Assembly: GCF_040290245.1 (NCBI RefSeq)
Contig: NZ_PSMQ01000016.1
Location: 1-34,008 of the forward strand
Direction: 5' to 3'
Source: Thermus_A sp040290245
GTDB lineage: Bacteria > Deinococcota > Deinococci > Deinococcales > Thermaceae
Length of the DNA stretch: 34,008 bases
A program made the position numbers and the translations under genes. The notes under the pieces are model-generated. The model did not search any database and was not told the origin of the DNA. It saw only the letters and a list, made by a program, of their open reading frames with translations. Positions within the stretch are counted from its first letter, which is position 1. Each line of letters opens with the position of its first letter. Below are positions 9,696 through 17,252 of this stretch, piece after piece.

Positions 9696-10181
9696 ATGGA
9701 ACTCAAGCTTATCCCTATAGAGAAGCCGGAGAACCTGAACGTCATCCTGGGCCAGGCCCATTTCATCAAGACCGTAGAGGACCTGCACGAGGCGTTGGTG
9801 ACCGCGGTTCCAGGTATCCGTTTCGGCCTCGCCTTCTCTGAGGCGAGCGGCAAGCGCCTCATCCGCCGCTCGGGAACGGACGAGGCGCTTACGGAGCTTG
9901 CGGTGAAAAACCTCCTGAACCTTGCCGCCGGGCACACCTTTCTCATCGTGCTGGGAGAGGGGTTCTACCCAATCAACGTGCTTCACGCGGTGAAGGCCTG
10001 TCCGGAGGTGGTTCGCATCTTCGCGGCCACCGCCAACCCCTTGAAGGTGGTGGTGGCCGAGGAGGGCGAGCAGCGGGCCGTTCTTGGGGTGATGGACGGC
10101 TTCAAACCGCTTGGGGTGGAGGACGAGGCCGAGGTGGCCTGGCGGAAGGAGCTCCTCCGCCGTTTTGGGTATAAACTTTAG
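9696..10181 (+). CDS. Adenosine-specific kinase family protein
   Basis: 161 residues matching the small Adenosine_kin family (formerly DUF355) of archaea and thermophiles. It begins 'MELKLIPIEKPENLNVILGQAHFIKTVEDLHEAL' (in pieces) and carries the family blocks 'GLAFSEASGKRLIRRSGTDE', 'LAAGHTFLIVLGEGFYPINV' and 'ATANPLKVVVAEEGEQRAVLGVMDG'. The family was named after an archaeal member reported to bind adenosine; a kinase role in this organism is not shown by the sequence. It is followed two bases later by a peroxiredoxin gene, and then rpiA, on the same strand. Transcription probably starts at the leaderless -10 at 9684. Confidence 0.85.
   Translation: MELKLIPIEKPENLNVILGQAHFIKTVEDLHEALVTAVPGIRFGLAFSEASGKRLIRRSGTDEALTELAVKNLLNLAAGHTFLIVLGEGFYPINVLHAVKACPEVVRIFAATANPLKVVVAEEGEQRAVLGVMDGFKPLGVEDEAEVAWRKELLRRFGYKL
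10172..10177 (+). promoter_or_regulatory. Possible internal leaderless promoter of the peroxiredoxin gene
   Basis: TAAACT lies in the last codons of the preceding gene, exactly six bases before ATG 10184. No Shine-Dalgarno precedes that ATG. The peroxiredoxin and rpiA may therefore also be expressed independently. Confidence 0.45.
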
Positions 10182-10183
10182 CC

Positions 10184-10660
10184 ATGGTGGACGTGGGCGA
10201 ACGCGCACCGGACTTCGCCCTTCCTGACCAGGAGGGGCGCGTACACCGGCTTTCGGAGTATAAGGGGCGGTGGGTGGTCCTCTACTTCTACCCCAAGGAC
10301 GATACCCCGGGCTGCACCAAGGAGGCCTGTAGCTTCCGGGATGAGAAGGGGCGGCTCGAGGCCCTGGGGGCGGTGGTCCTAGGGGTTTCCGCGGACGAGG
10401 TGGAAAGCCACCGGGCGTTTGCTGGAAAGTACCACCTGAACTTCCCCCTTCTTGCAGACCCCAAGAAGGAGGCCATCTTGGCCTATGGGGCCTGGGGGAA
10501 GAAGAACCTCTACGGGAGGGAGTACGAGGGGGTTCTCCGCCAAACCTTCCTGATCGACCCCGAGGGGCGCATTGCCAAAGTCTGGCGCAAAGTGAACCCC
10601 GAGGGGCATGCGGAGGAGGTGGCGAAGGCCTTGGAGGCAGTCCGTGGAAAGGGGGCTTGA
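10184..10660 (+). CDS. bcp: Thiol peroxidase, Bcp/PrxQ peroxiredoxin
   Basis: 158 residues, the usual length. The peroxidatic cysteine is in 'YFYPKDDTPGCTKEACSFRD', and a second cysteine five residues later (C-x4-C) is the resolving residue of PrxQ-type enzymes. The preceding 'APDFALPDQEGRVHRLSEYKG' and the later 'RQTFLIDPEGRIAKVWRKV' are typical of the AhpC/TSA fold. It reduces hydroperoxides in the cytoplasm with electrons from thioredoxin. It begins two bases after the adenosine-specific kinase gene and overlaps rpiA by 17 bases. Confidence 0.96.
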   Translation: MVDVGERAPDFALPDQEGRVHRLSEYKGRWVVLYFYPKDDTPGCTKEACSFRDEKGRLEALGAVVLGVSADEVESHRAFAGKYHLNFPLLADPKKEAILAYGAWGKKNLYGREYEGVLRQTFLIDPEGRIAKVWRKVNPEGHAEEVAKALEAVRGKGA

Positions 10661-11327
10661 GCAGTACAAGAAGGAGGCCGCCCACGCGGCGGCGAGCCTG
10701 GTGGAAAGCGGGATGGTGGTGGGGCTGGGGACGGGTTCCACCGCCCGGTATGTGCTCCTGGAGATCGCCCGGAGGCTTAGGGAGGGGGAGGTCCGGCAGG
10801 TTCGGGGCGTCCCCACCTCTGAGGCCACCGCGGAGCTGGCCCGGAAGGAGGGCATCCCTCTTTTAGACCTTCCCCCGGAGGGGGTGGACCTGGCGATCGA
10901 CGGGGCGGATGAGATCGCCCCGGACCTTTCCCTCATCAAGGGGTTAGGGGGGGCGCTTCTAAGGGAGAAGATCGTGGAGAGCACGGCCCGGGAGTTCATC
11001 GTGGTGGCGGACCACACCAAGAAGGTGCCGGTCTTGGGCCGGGGGGTGGTGCCCGTGGAGATCGTGGCCTTCGGCCACCGGGCCACCTTGCGCGCCATCG
11101 CTTCCTTGGGGGGAGAGGCGGAGCTTCGCATGGATGGGGATGAGCTCTTCTTCACGGACAACGGCCATCTGATTGCGGACGTTCGCTTTGGCCCCATTGG
11201 CGATCCCTTGAGCCTCCACCGGGCGCTTCTCGAGATCCCCGGGGTGGTGGAGACGGGGCTTTTCGTAGGCCTGGCCAGCCGGGCCTTTGTGGCGGGGCCC
11301 TTTGGCCTAGAGGAACTCACCCCTTGA
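10644..11327 (+). CDS. rpiA: Ribose-5-phosphate isomerase A
   Basis: 227 residues from GTG 10644, preceded by GGAGG at 10633-10637. The longer frame from 10608 adds an arginine-rich stretch read inside bcp and is rejected. The enzyme interconverts ribose 5-phosphate and ribulose 5-phosphate. Conserved blocks are 'VGLGTGSTARYVLLEIARR' (phosphate binding), 'DLAIDGADEIAPDLSLIKG' (catalytic Asp), 'GGALLREKIVESTA' and 'VVADHTKKVPVLG'. It matches T. thermophilus RpiA along its full length as I recall that protein. Its stop codon (11325-11327) lies just before the extended -10 of the metG leader. Confidence 0.97.
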   Translation: MERGLEQYKKEAAHAAASLVESGMVVGLGTGSTARYVLLEIARRLREGEVRQVRGVPTSEATAELARKEGIPLLDLPPEGVDLAIDGADEIAPDLSLIKGLGGALLREKIVESTAREFIVVADHTKKVPVLGRGVVPVEIVAFGHRATLRAIASLGGEAELRMDGDELFFTDNGHLIADVRFGPIGDPLSLHRALLEIPGVVETGLFVGLASRAFVAGPFGLEELTP

Positions 11328-11330
11328 GGA

Positions 11331-11339
11331 TGGTATACT
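11331..11339 (+). promoter_or_regulatory. Extended -10 promoter of the metG leader
   Basis: TGGTATACT reads as an extended -10 (TG-N-TATACT). TATACT (11334-11339) is followed by exactly six bases and ATG 11346, matching the leaderless spacing seen elsewhere in the window. No clear -35 is visible. Confidence 0.6.
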
Positions 11340-11345
11340 TTTTCC

Positions 11346-11393
11346 ATGGTCACGCCGGAAGGGCGTGCCTTGAAGGGAATGGGGCTGGCCTAG
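11346..11393 (+). CDS. Putative leaderless metG leader peptide (15 codons)
   Basis: ATG 11346 opens the ORF MVTPEGRALKGMGLA, ending in TAG at 11391-11393. The start is six bases from the -10, as at other leaderless genes here, so it could be translated from the first bases of the transcript. It carries an internal Met codon at 11379-11381, four codons before the stop. The stop codon abuts the first of two overlapping hairpins that precede metG. This is the arrangement expected of a leader peptide in ribosome-mediated attenuation. The assignment rests on position and architecture only, since a 15-codon frame can occur by chance. Confidence 0.45.
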   Translation: MVTPEGRALKGMGLA

Positions 11394-11439
11394 GGCGGGG
11401 AGACCCTTCCCGCCCGGGGCCTTCTGCCCCGGGTTTTTT
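11393..11439 (+). terminator. metG attenuator: antiterminator and terminator hairpins
   Basis: Hairpin A pairs GGGCGGG (11393-11399) with CCCGCCC (11409-11415). Hairpin B pairs CCCGGGGC (11413-11420) with GCCCCGGG (11426-11433) over a CTTCT loop and is followed by TTTTTT (11434-11439), a textbook intrinsic terminator. A and B share 11413-11415 and cannot both form completely. The metG ribosome binding site GGAGG starts at 11440, directly after the T-run, so any transcript from upstream must pass terminator B to reach metG. Confidence 0.75.
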
Positions 11440-11450
11440 GGAGGACGGCC

Positions 11451-13316
11451 GTGGAGAAAGTGTTTTACGTGACCACCCCCATTTACTACGTCAACGCCGA
11501 GCCCCACCTGGGCCACGCCTACACCACGGTGGTGGCGGACTTTCTCGCCCGTTGGCACCGGTTGGATGGCTACCGGACCTTCTTCCTCACCGGAACGGAT
11601 GAGCATGGGGAGACGGTCTACCGGGCCGCCGTGGCGGCCCAGGAGGACCCTAAGGCCTTTGTGGACCGGATCTCTGAGCGGTTCAGGACCGCTTGGCGGC
11701 TTTTGAACATCTCCTACGACGATTTCATCCGCACCACGGAGGAGCGGCATAAACGGGTGGTCCAGCAGGTCTTAAAGGCCGTCTACGACCGGGGGGACAT
11801 CTACTACGGGGAGTACGAGGGGCTTTACTGTGTGGCCTGTGAGCGGTTTTACACGGAAAAGGAGCTTGTGGAGGGGAACTGCCCCATCCATGGCCGGCCG
11901 GTGGAGAGGAGGCGGGAAGGGAACTATTTTTTCCGAATGGAGAAATACCGGGAGTGGCTCCTCGAGCACCTGCGGGACCACCCCGACCTGATCCGGCCCG
12001 AGGGGTACCGGAACGAGGTCCTGTCCATGCTTTCCGAACCCATCGGGGACCTTTCCATTTCCCGTCCGGTTTCCCGCGTCCCATGGGGAATTCCTCTACC
12101 CTGGGATGCCGGGCACGTGGTCTACGTCTGGTTTGACGCCCTCTTAAACTACGTTTCCGCCCTCGGGTACCCGGATGGGGATCCATACCGCGTCTTCTGG
12201 CCCCACGCCTGGCACCTCATCGGCAAGGATATCCTGAAGCCCCATGCGGTCTTCTGGCCCACCATGCTGAAGGCCGCGGGCATGCCCATGTACCGGCACC
12301 TGAACGTGGGAGGGTTTTTGCTGGGGCCGGACGGCCGGAAGATGAGCAAGACCTTGGGGAATGTGGTGGACCCCTTTACGCTTGCCAAGAGGTACGGCCG
12401 GGATGCGGTCCGCTACTACCTTCTCAGGGAGGTTCCCTATGGCCAGGACACCTCGGTGAGCGAGGAGGCCTTGAGGGAGCGGTACACTGCGGATCTTGCC
12501 AACGACCTGGGGAACCTGGTCCAGAGGCTTAGGGCCATGCTTTTCCGCTACGCAGATGGACGCGTTCCTGAAACAGCGGATGGGGACGGCCTCGAGGTGG
12601 GCACCGCTTTGGCCTCGCGCCTTCGCCCCTTGGTGCGGGAGCTCAAGTTCCACGTGGCCCTGGAGGAGGTCCTCCAGTACGTGCGGAGCCTGAACCGCTA
12701 CATTAATGAGAAAAAGCCCTGGGAGCTTGAGAGGCAGGACCCCGAGGAGGCCCGCCGGGTCCTTTACCGGGTGGTGGAGGGGGTGCGGATCGCCAGCATC
12801 CTCCTCGAGCCCGCCATGCCGGAAAAGGCGGTGGAGATGCGAAAGGCCCTAGGCCTTAAGGAGGCCTACACCCTAGCCGAGGCGGAGGCCTGGGGCCTGG
12901 CCAAGCCCGCTTCTTTACCGGAGGAGGCCCCCCTCCTCTTCCCTAAGGAGGCCCGGGGGGAGGGGGTAAAACCCCCTAGGTCCACCCAGTCCAGCCCTAT
13001 AGAGCTCGAGGACTTCCAGAAGATTGAGCTCCGGGTGGCTTTGGTCAAGGAGGCCCGCCGTCACCCCAACGCCGACCGTCTCCTCGTCCTGACGTTGGAC
13101 CTGGGAGGTGAGGAGCGGACGGTGGTCTCGGGGATCGCCAACTGGTACACTCCAGAGGAGCTTCTGGGCAAGAAGGTGGTCCTGGTGGCCAACCTCAGGC
13201 CCGCCAAGCTCCGAGGCATCGAGAGCCAGGGGATGATCCTGGCGGCGAGCGAGGGGGAGGCCCTGGCCTTGGTCACGGTGGAGGGGGATATTCCCCCGGG
13301 AGCGGTGGTCAAGTAG
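11451..13316 (+). CDS. metG: Methionyl-tRNA synthetase
   Basis: 621 residues; GTG start with GGAGG 6-10 bases upstream. MetRS charges tRNA-Met and initiator tRNA. Class I signatures are 'PHLGHAYTT' (HIGH) and 'GRKMSKTLGN' (KMSKS). A zinc knuckle is seen in 'YCVACERFYTEKELVEGNCPIHG' (in pieces). The anticodon-binding helical region follows, with 'YINEKKPWEL'. The C-terminal ~105 residues ('IELEDFQKIELRVALVKEA' onwards, ending 'GDIPPGAVVK') form the EMAP-II/Trbp111-like tRNA-binding and dimerisation domain. A low-complexity linker 'EARGEGVKPPRSTQSS' joins the two parts. Expression is probably governed by the attenuator just upstream. It converges on ctpA across a bidirectional terminator. Confidence 0.98.
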   Translation: MEKVFYVTTPIYYVNAEPHLGHAYTTVVADFLARWHRLDGYRTFFLTGTDEHGETVYRAAVAAQEDPKAFVDRISERFRTAWRLLNISYDDFIRTTEERHKRVVQQVLKAVYDRGDIYYGEYEGLYCVACERFYTEKELVEGNCPIHGRPVERRREGNYFFRMEKYREWLLEHLRDHPDLIRPEGYRNEVLSMLSEPIGDLSISRPVSRVPWGIPLPWDAGHVVYVWFDALLNYVSALGYPDGDPYRVFWPHAWHLIGKDILKPHAVFWPTMLKAAGMPMYRHLNVGGFLLGPDGRKMSKTLGNVVDPFTLAKRYGRDAVRYYLLREVPYGQDTSVSEEALRERYTADLANDLGNLVQRLRAMLFRYADGRVPETADGDGLEVGTALASRLRPLVRELKFHVALEEVLQYVRSLNRYINEKKPWELERQDPEEARRVLYRVVEGVRIASILLEPAMPEKAVEMRKALGLKEAYTLAEAEAWGLAKPASLPEEAPLLFPKEARGEGVKPPRSTQSSPIELEDFQKIELRVALVKEARRHPNADRLLVLTLDLGGEERTVVSGIANWYTPEELLGKKVVLVANLRPAKLRGIESQGMILAASEGEALALVTVEGDIPPGAVVK

Positions 13317-13338
13317 GGCCCATGCGCCCAAAGGAAAC

Positions 13339-13365
13339 CGTGGGCCGGGAAGACCCCGGCCCACG
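13339..13365. terminator. Bidirectional terminator between metG and ctpA
   Basis: CGTGGGCCGGG (13339-13349), loop AAGAC, CCCGGCCCACG (13355-13365) form a perfect 11-bp stem. The plus strand continues TCGGTTTT and the minus strand GTTTCCTTT. It lies in the 61-base gap between the two convergent genes and can serve both. Confidence 0.75.
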
Positions 13366-13377
13366 TCGGTTTTGGGG

Positions 13378-14694
13378 CTAGCGCAGCTCCTCCAGAGCCC
13401 GCTTCAAGATGGCATCGGTTTCGAGGTCCAAGACGGCCTGGCCCCGCTCCTCAGGCAAGGGACGGCTTTTTTGGGGTTCGGCGTAGGTGAACTTGCCCTC
13501 CTGGTCCGCTTTGACCCGGACCGTCCTCCCGTTCACCGTGACCGTGACCTCTGCCCCTGCGGGCACCCCGGCCCCCTGGAAGGAGAAGGGCGTGGAGAAG
13601 CGGGTGTCCTTGACCTCGAGGTCTGGCCTTAGGCCCTCCTTGTTGATGGCCCGTTTCCTGGGGGTGAGCCACTCAAAGGTCACCAGGGTGAGCTCCCCGC
13701 CGTTGGCCAGGGTATAGGGGGTCTGGCCTACTCCCTTGCCAAAGGTCTTCTCTCCGATAACCTTGGCCCGGCCGTAGTCCTGGAGGGCCCCGGCCACGAT
13801 CTCGCTGGCGCTGGCGGTGTTTCCGTTCACCAAGACCACCATGGGACCGGTCCAAAGGGGCCGGCCCGAGGCCTCGCAGTAGACCCGGGTAAGGGTCCGG
13901 GTGCGGGTGTAGACGATGGGGCCCTCCTTTAAGAAGTCGCTGGCCACCGCACAGCCTTGGTCCAAAAGGCCACCTCCGTTATCCCGGAGGTCCAGGATGA
14001 GCTTCTTCGCACCCTTTTGCTTCAGATCCTGGATGGCTTGGCGGAGCTGGTCCTCCACTTTGAAGTTGGCAAAGGTCTCGAGGCCCACATACCCCACCTC
14101 CCCGATCATCCCCTGGGTCACGGAGATGATCTCCACCTTTTCCCGGACCAGCTCGAACTTCAAAGGCGCGGGCACTCCTTCCCGCTTGATGGTCAAGGTG
14201 ACCTTTGTGCCCTCCCGGCCCCGGATTCTGGCCACGATCTCCGCAAGGGGAAGCTGGGTGACGTCCTGGCCGTCCACCTCCAGAATGACATCCCCCGCCT
14301 TGATCCCCGCCCGCTGGGCAGGGAGGCCCTTCATGACCCCTTCCACCTTGGCACCCGTCCCGTCCGGGTTGACCGGGGCCAAAGTGGCTCCAATGCCAAA
14401 GAACTCCCCTCTCAGGTCCTCTTGGCGGAGGCTGGCCCTTTGGGGTGGGGAGTAGGTGGTGAAAGGATCCTTGAGCGCCCCCACCATTCCCCCGATGGCC
14501 CCTTCCAACACCTTGTTCAACTCCTCCCGGGAGAGGGGCTGGAGGTAGTCCTGCTGGATCCGTTGGAAGACCTCTAGCACCGCCTGGCCGTTGGGGTTTT
14601 GGAGAAACGCCTCCGCCTGGGGTCTGGAAAGTTGGGCGTAGACGAGAGCCAAAAGGAGCCCTGTCGCCAAGAAGAACCATGCGCGTTTTTTCAT
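13378..14694 (-). CDS. ctpA: Carboxyl-terminal processing protease (S41 family)
   Basis: 438 residues from ATG 14694, which lies eight bases after GGAGGTGA. A GTG at 14706 overlaps that ribosome binding site and is less likely. The N-terminus 'MKKRAWFFLATGLLLALVYAQ' is a signal peptide or anchor. A PDZ domain follows ('GIGATLAPVNPDG' to 'AGIKAGDVILEVDGQDV'), and then the S41 protease core with the catalytic serine in 'VNGNTASASEIVAGAL' and the lysine in 'VIGEKTFGKGVGQT'. CtpA proteases act in the periplasm on C-terminal tails, and in several bacteria they regulate cell-wall hydrolases. The gene is divergent from ftsE. In Firmicutes ctpB commonly sits beside ftsEX, so its place here probably reflects an old cluster. 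Confidence 0.95.
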   Translation of the reverse strand: MKKRAWFFLATGLLLALVYAQLSRPQAEAFLQNPNGQAVLEVFQRIQQDYLQPLSREELNKVLEGAIGGMVGALKDPFTTYSPPQRASLRQEDLRGEFFGIGATLAPVNPDGTGAKVEGVMKGLPAQRAGIKAGDVILEVDGQDVTQLPLAEIVARIRGREGTKVTLTIKREGVPAPLKFELVREKVEIISVTQGMIGEVGYVGLETFANFKVEDQLRQAIQDLKQKGAKKLILDLRDNGGGLLDQGCAVASDFLKEGPIVYTRTRTLTRVYCEASGRPLWTGPMVVLVNGNTASASEIVAGALQDYGRAKVIGEKTFGKGVGQTPYTLANGGELTLVTFEWLTPRKRAINKEGLRPDLEVKDTRFSTPFSFQGAGVPAGAEVTVTVNGRTVRVKADQEGKFTYAEPQKSRPLPEERGQAVLDLETDAILKRALEELR

Positions 14695-14714
14695 CTTCTC
14701 CCTCACCTCCTTAC

Positions 14715-14720
14715 ACTATA
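14715..14720 (-). promoter_or_regulatory. -10 element TATAGT for ctpA
   Basis: TATAGT on the minus strand lies 20 bases before ATG 14694, leaving room for a short leader with GGAGGTGA. I see no -35. TATGAT on the plus strand at 14727-14732 may serve the divergent ftsE. Confidence 0.45.
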
Positions 14721-14748
14721 GGCCCTTATGATGAGAGGGAGGGTAGGG

Positions 14749-15453
14749 ATGATTGCTTTCCACCGCGTGAGCCTCGAGTACCCGAGGACCAAGACCAAGG
14801 CCCTTTATAACGTGAACTTGGAGATCAAAAAGGGGGAGTTCGTCTACCTCCTAGGGCACTCGGGCGCGGGAAAGTCCACCCTGCTGGCCCTTGTCCTGAG
14901 GCGGCTTGTGGCCACCGAGGGGGCGGTTTACTTCCAGGGGCAGAACCTCAAGGCCCTTCGGGGGGACCAGGTGGCGCTTCACCGACGCAAAATCGGCATG
15001 GTCTTCCAGGATCACCGCCTCCTTTTGGACCTCACGGTGGAGGAGAACCTGGCCTTCGTTCTCCAGGTGCAGGGGGTGCCCAAACAGGAGTGGGGGGTGC
15101 GGATCGCCCAGGCCCTCCGCCGGGTGGGTCTTTCCCATAAGAAGCGGGCCTTCCCTGAGGAGCTCTCCGTAGGGGAGGCCCAGCGGGTGGCCTTGGCCCG
15201 GGCCTTCCTCACCGACCCCCCTGTGATCCTGGCCGACGAACCCACGGGGAACCTCGATCTGGACAACGCCCTCATGGTGCTGGAAATCCTGAAGATGGCC
15301 CACGCCCGGGGGGCGACGGTGGTGGTGGCCACCCACGCCCGCGAGCTTCCCGAAGCCTACCCCGCCCGCACGGTGGTCCTAAAGGCGGGCCAGGTGGTGC
15401 GGGATGAACGGCCCGGCGGGAATGGTAGCATAGGGGCAAAGGAGGGCGTATGA
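14749..15453 (+). CDS. ftsE: Cell division ATP-binding protein FtsE
   Basis: 234 residues from ATG 14749, preceded by GGGAGGG; an upstream in-frame ATG at 14728 lies within a candidate -10. FtsE is the ATPase of the FtsEX complex that drives septal peptidoglycan hydrolysis. Motifs are Walker A 'GHSGAGKSTLL', Q-loop 'GMVFQDHRLL', signature 'LSVGEAQRVALARAF', Walker B 'VILADEPTGNLD' and the switch histidine in 'VVVATHARE'. Its membrane partner ftsX is not next to it but 1.8 kb away on the other strand. It overlaps hpf by four bases (ATGA), so these two are translated together. Confidence 0.95.
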   Translation: MIAFHRVSLEYPRTKTKALYNVNLEIKKGEFVYLLGHSGAGKSTLLALVLRRLVATEGAVYFQGQNLKALRGDQVALHRRKIGMVFQDHRLLLDLTVEENLAFVLQVQGVPKQEWGVRIAQALRRVGLSHKKRAFPEELSVGEAQRVALARAFLTDPPVILADEPTGNLDLDNALMVLEILKMAHARGATVVVATHARELPEAYPARTVVLKAGQVVRDERPGGNGSIGAKEGV

Positions 15454-15995
15454 ACATCTACCAGCTTAGCGGTCGCAACCTGGAAATCACCGAGGCCCTC
15501 AGGAACTACGTGGAAAAGAAGATGGCCCGTCTGGACCGGTACTTTGACGGGGAGATGGAGGCTAAGGTGGTCCTTTCCCTGGCGGGAAGCCCCCATGTGG
15601 AGAAAAAGGCCAGGGCCGAGGCCCAGGTCAACCTCCCGGGGGGGATGGTCCGGGTGGAGGAGGAGGACAAGGACCTGTATGAGGCGATCGACCGGATGGT
15701 GGACCGCCTGGAGACCCAGATCAAGCGGTACAAGGAGCGCCGCTTCATCGGCCGCCGCCACACCACCCTGGGTCCCCAGGCTCCGGAGGCTCTGCCCAAG
15801 GAGCCCGAAGAGGAGGGGCCTCGGATCGTCCGGGTCAAGCGGTTTGAGATGAAGCCCATGACCCCAGAGGACGCCGTCTTCCAGATGGAGGCCCTGGGGC
15901 ACAGCTTCTTCGTCTTTCGCAACGCCGAGACGGACGAGATCAATGTGGTCTACCGCCGCAAGGACGGGAATTACGGCCTGATCGCCCCGGCCTGA
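15450..15995 (+). CDS. hpf: Ribosome hibernation promoting factor, long form
   Basis: 181 residues, typical of long HPF. The N-terminal domain (1-100) has 'MNIYQLSGRNLEITEALRNYVEKKM' (in pieces) and the basic stretch 'IDRMVDRLETQIKRYKERR'. A proline- and acid-rich linker follows ('APEALPKEPEEEGP'), and then the C-terminal dimerisation domain 'VRVKRFEMKPMTPEDAVFQM' ending 'VVYRRKDGNYGLIAPA'. Long HPF binds the 30S decoding region and joins 70S ribosomes into inactive 100S dimers in stationary phase or stress. It overlaps the ftsE stop. Hpf and ftsE are near neighbours in many Firmicutes too. It converges on the EnvC-like gene with nine bases between them; no terminator is visible there. Confidence 0.95.
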   Translation: MNIYQLSGRNLEITEALRNYVEKKMARLDRYFDGEMEAKVVLSLAGSPHVEKKARAEAQVNLPGGMVRVEEEDKDLYEAIDRMVDRLETQIKRYKERRFIGRRHTTLGPQAPEALPKEPEEEGPRIVRVKRFEMKPMTPEDAVFQMEALGHSFFVFRNAETDEINVVYRRKDGNYGLIAPA

Positions 15996-16004
15996 GCGTA
16001 CTTT

Positions 16005-17252
16005 TTAGTAGTAAGCGGAGGGATCGACGAACCGGGTGGTGCCTTCCAGGAGAAGGGCCACCCGGAATTCCATCTCCTCCGGCCGCATTAGAAGCCCGCC
16101 CCCGGTGTACCCGATGAGCTGCCCCTTGGTCACCCTTTCTCCCTCCCGTACCAGGGGTTCTTGCAGGTTGGTGTACACGGTGGATAGGGTCTCCGTATGG
16201 GCGATCATGACGGTGTACCCAAGGTTGGGCACGTAGAGGATGCCGGCCACGTACCCCTCCGCCGCCGCCTGGACGGGGCTCCCCGGGGCAGGCCCTGCCA
16301 GGATCTGGAAGGGCCCCTCTACCCCATAAGCCGCCACGATCTTTCCACCGGGGATGGGGAAAGCCAGCCGGCCCACCGCCTTAGGGAGGGGGGGTGGGGG
16401 GATGTAGACCGTGGGAGGGCTGCTCCTCTGGGCAGCCCTTTCCGCTCTTTTCCGCCTTTCCTCTTCCGCTCTTCTTTGCTCTTCTTCCAATCTCCTACGT
16501 TCGGCTACGACCTTGGCCTGGAGGGCTGCGATCTGACCCTCCAGCGCCCTTCGCTGGTTCAGGCTTTCCCGAAGGAGGGCCTTTTGCCCTTCCTCCTTTT
16601 TTTTGAGCTCAGTGAGGCGGCTCTTTAGGGCCTGCCGTTTTTCGCTTAAGGCGGTCTGCGCCAAGGCCCTGGCCTGCTCCTGCTGGGCTAGGTCCTGCAA
16701 GAGCAGGTTCAGCCGGGCCTTTTCCCGCTGAAGGGCCTCGAGGGTGGCCTGAAGCTCCTGCAGCGTGTCCTGCTGCCGTCGGGTCAGCCGGCCGATGAGC
16801 CGGGCCCGGATCGCCAGGTCCGAGAAGCTTTCCGCCCGCAAAAGGGGGAGGTAACGTGCGGCCTTTTCCCGGTACAGGTTTTGGATCAGGGCCTTTAGAC
16901 GGGTTTTCAAGGCCTGGAGGTCCTTTTCCAGGCGGGCGATGTTCTTTTCGGTTTTTTGGATCTCCCCCTGGAGGGTGCGGATCCGCTCCTGAAGGTCTGC
17001 CCTTTCCTTTTCCAGCCGCTGGATCTCCCGCTCCAGACCCTGAATCCCTTGGAGGAGGGCCTGGGTGGCCTGGCCCAGGTTGGCCAAGGTTCGGTTTAAC
17101 TCCTGGATGCGGGCCTCGGTCTTCCTTTGGGCCTCCTGAGCTTTTCTGAGCTCCTCCTGTAGGGTGGGTAGGGTCTGGGCGAGCCCGCTCAAAAACCCCA
17201 GAAGAAGGATCCAGCCCATTCCCTTTAGGAAGCGATTCAGGAGGTCCATCAT
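16005..17252 (-). CDS. EnvC-like murein hydrolase activator (degenerate LytM/M23)
   Basis: 415 residues. A hydrophobic N-terminus (about residues 13-26, ending 'LSGLAQ') is a signal peptide. Residues about 30-265 form long coiled coils rich in Glu, Gln, Arg and Leu, interrupted near 'NLYREKAARYLPLLRAESFSDL'. The last ~125 residues ('GRLAFPIPGGKIVAAYG' onwards) have an M23/LytM fold, but the zinc ligands are missing: no His in the first motif, and 'MIAHTETLSTVYTNL' replaces the H-x-H motif. This is what EnvC looks like: it has no peptidase activity and activates amidases when FtsEX signals. It follows ftsX with a four-base ATGA overlap, so it is the likely periplasmic partner of FtsX. A proline stretch 'PPTVYIPPPPLP' separates coil and LytM domain. 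Confidence 0.88.
   Translation of the reverse strand: MMDLLNRFLKGMGWILLLGFLSGLAQTLPTLQEELRKAQEAQRKTEARIQELNRTLANLGQATQALLQGIQGLEREIQRLEKERADLQERIRTLQGEIQKTEKNIARLEKDLQALKTRLKALIQNLYREKAARYLPLLRAESFSDLAIRARLIGRLTRRQQDTLQELQATLEALQREKARLNLLLQDLAQQEQARALAQTALSEKRQALKSRLTELKKKEEGQKALLRESLNQRRALEGQIAALQAKVVAERRRLEEEQRRAEEERRKRAERAAQRSSPPTVYIPPPPLPKAVGRLAFPIPGGKIVAAYGVEGPFQILAGPAPGSPVQAAAEGYVAGILYVPNLGYTVMIAHTETLSTVYTNLQEPLVREGERVTKGQLIGYTGGGLLMRPEEMEFRVALLLEGTTRFVDPSAYY

Noticed and set aside
10608..10643. Longer start of rpiA
   Set aside because: The extension is an arginine-rich shadow of the bcp end; GTG 10644 has GGAGG at the right distance and matches the family N-terminus.
11340..11450. T-box or SAM riboswitch before metG
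   Set aside because: The leader is only ~100 bases, and no T-box consensus (TGGNACCGCG) or SAM-riboswitch-like multi-helix junction is visible; a leader-peptide attenuator explains the parts better.
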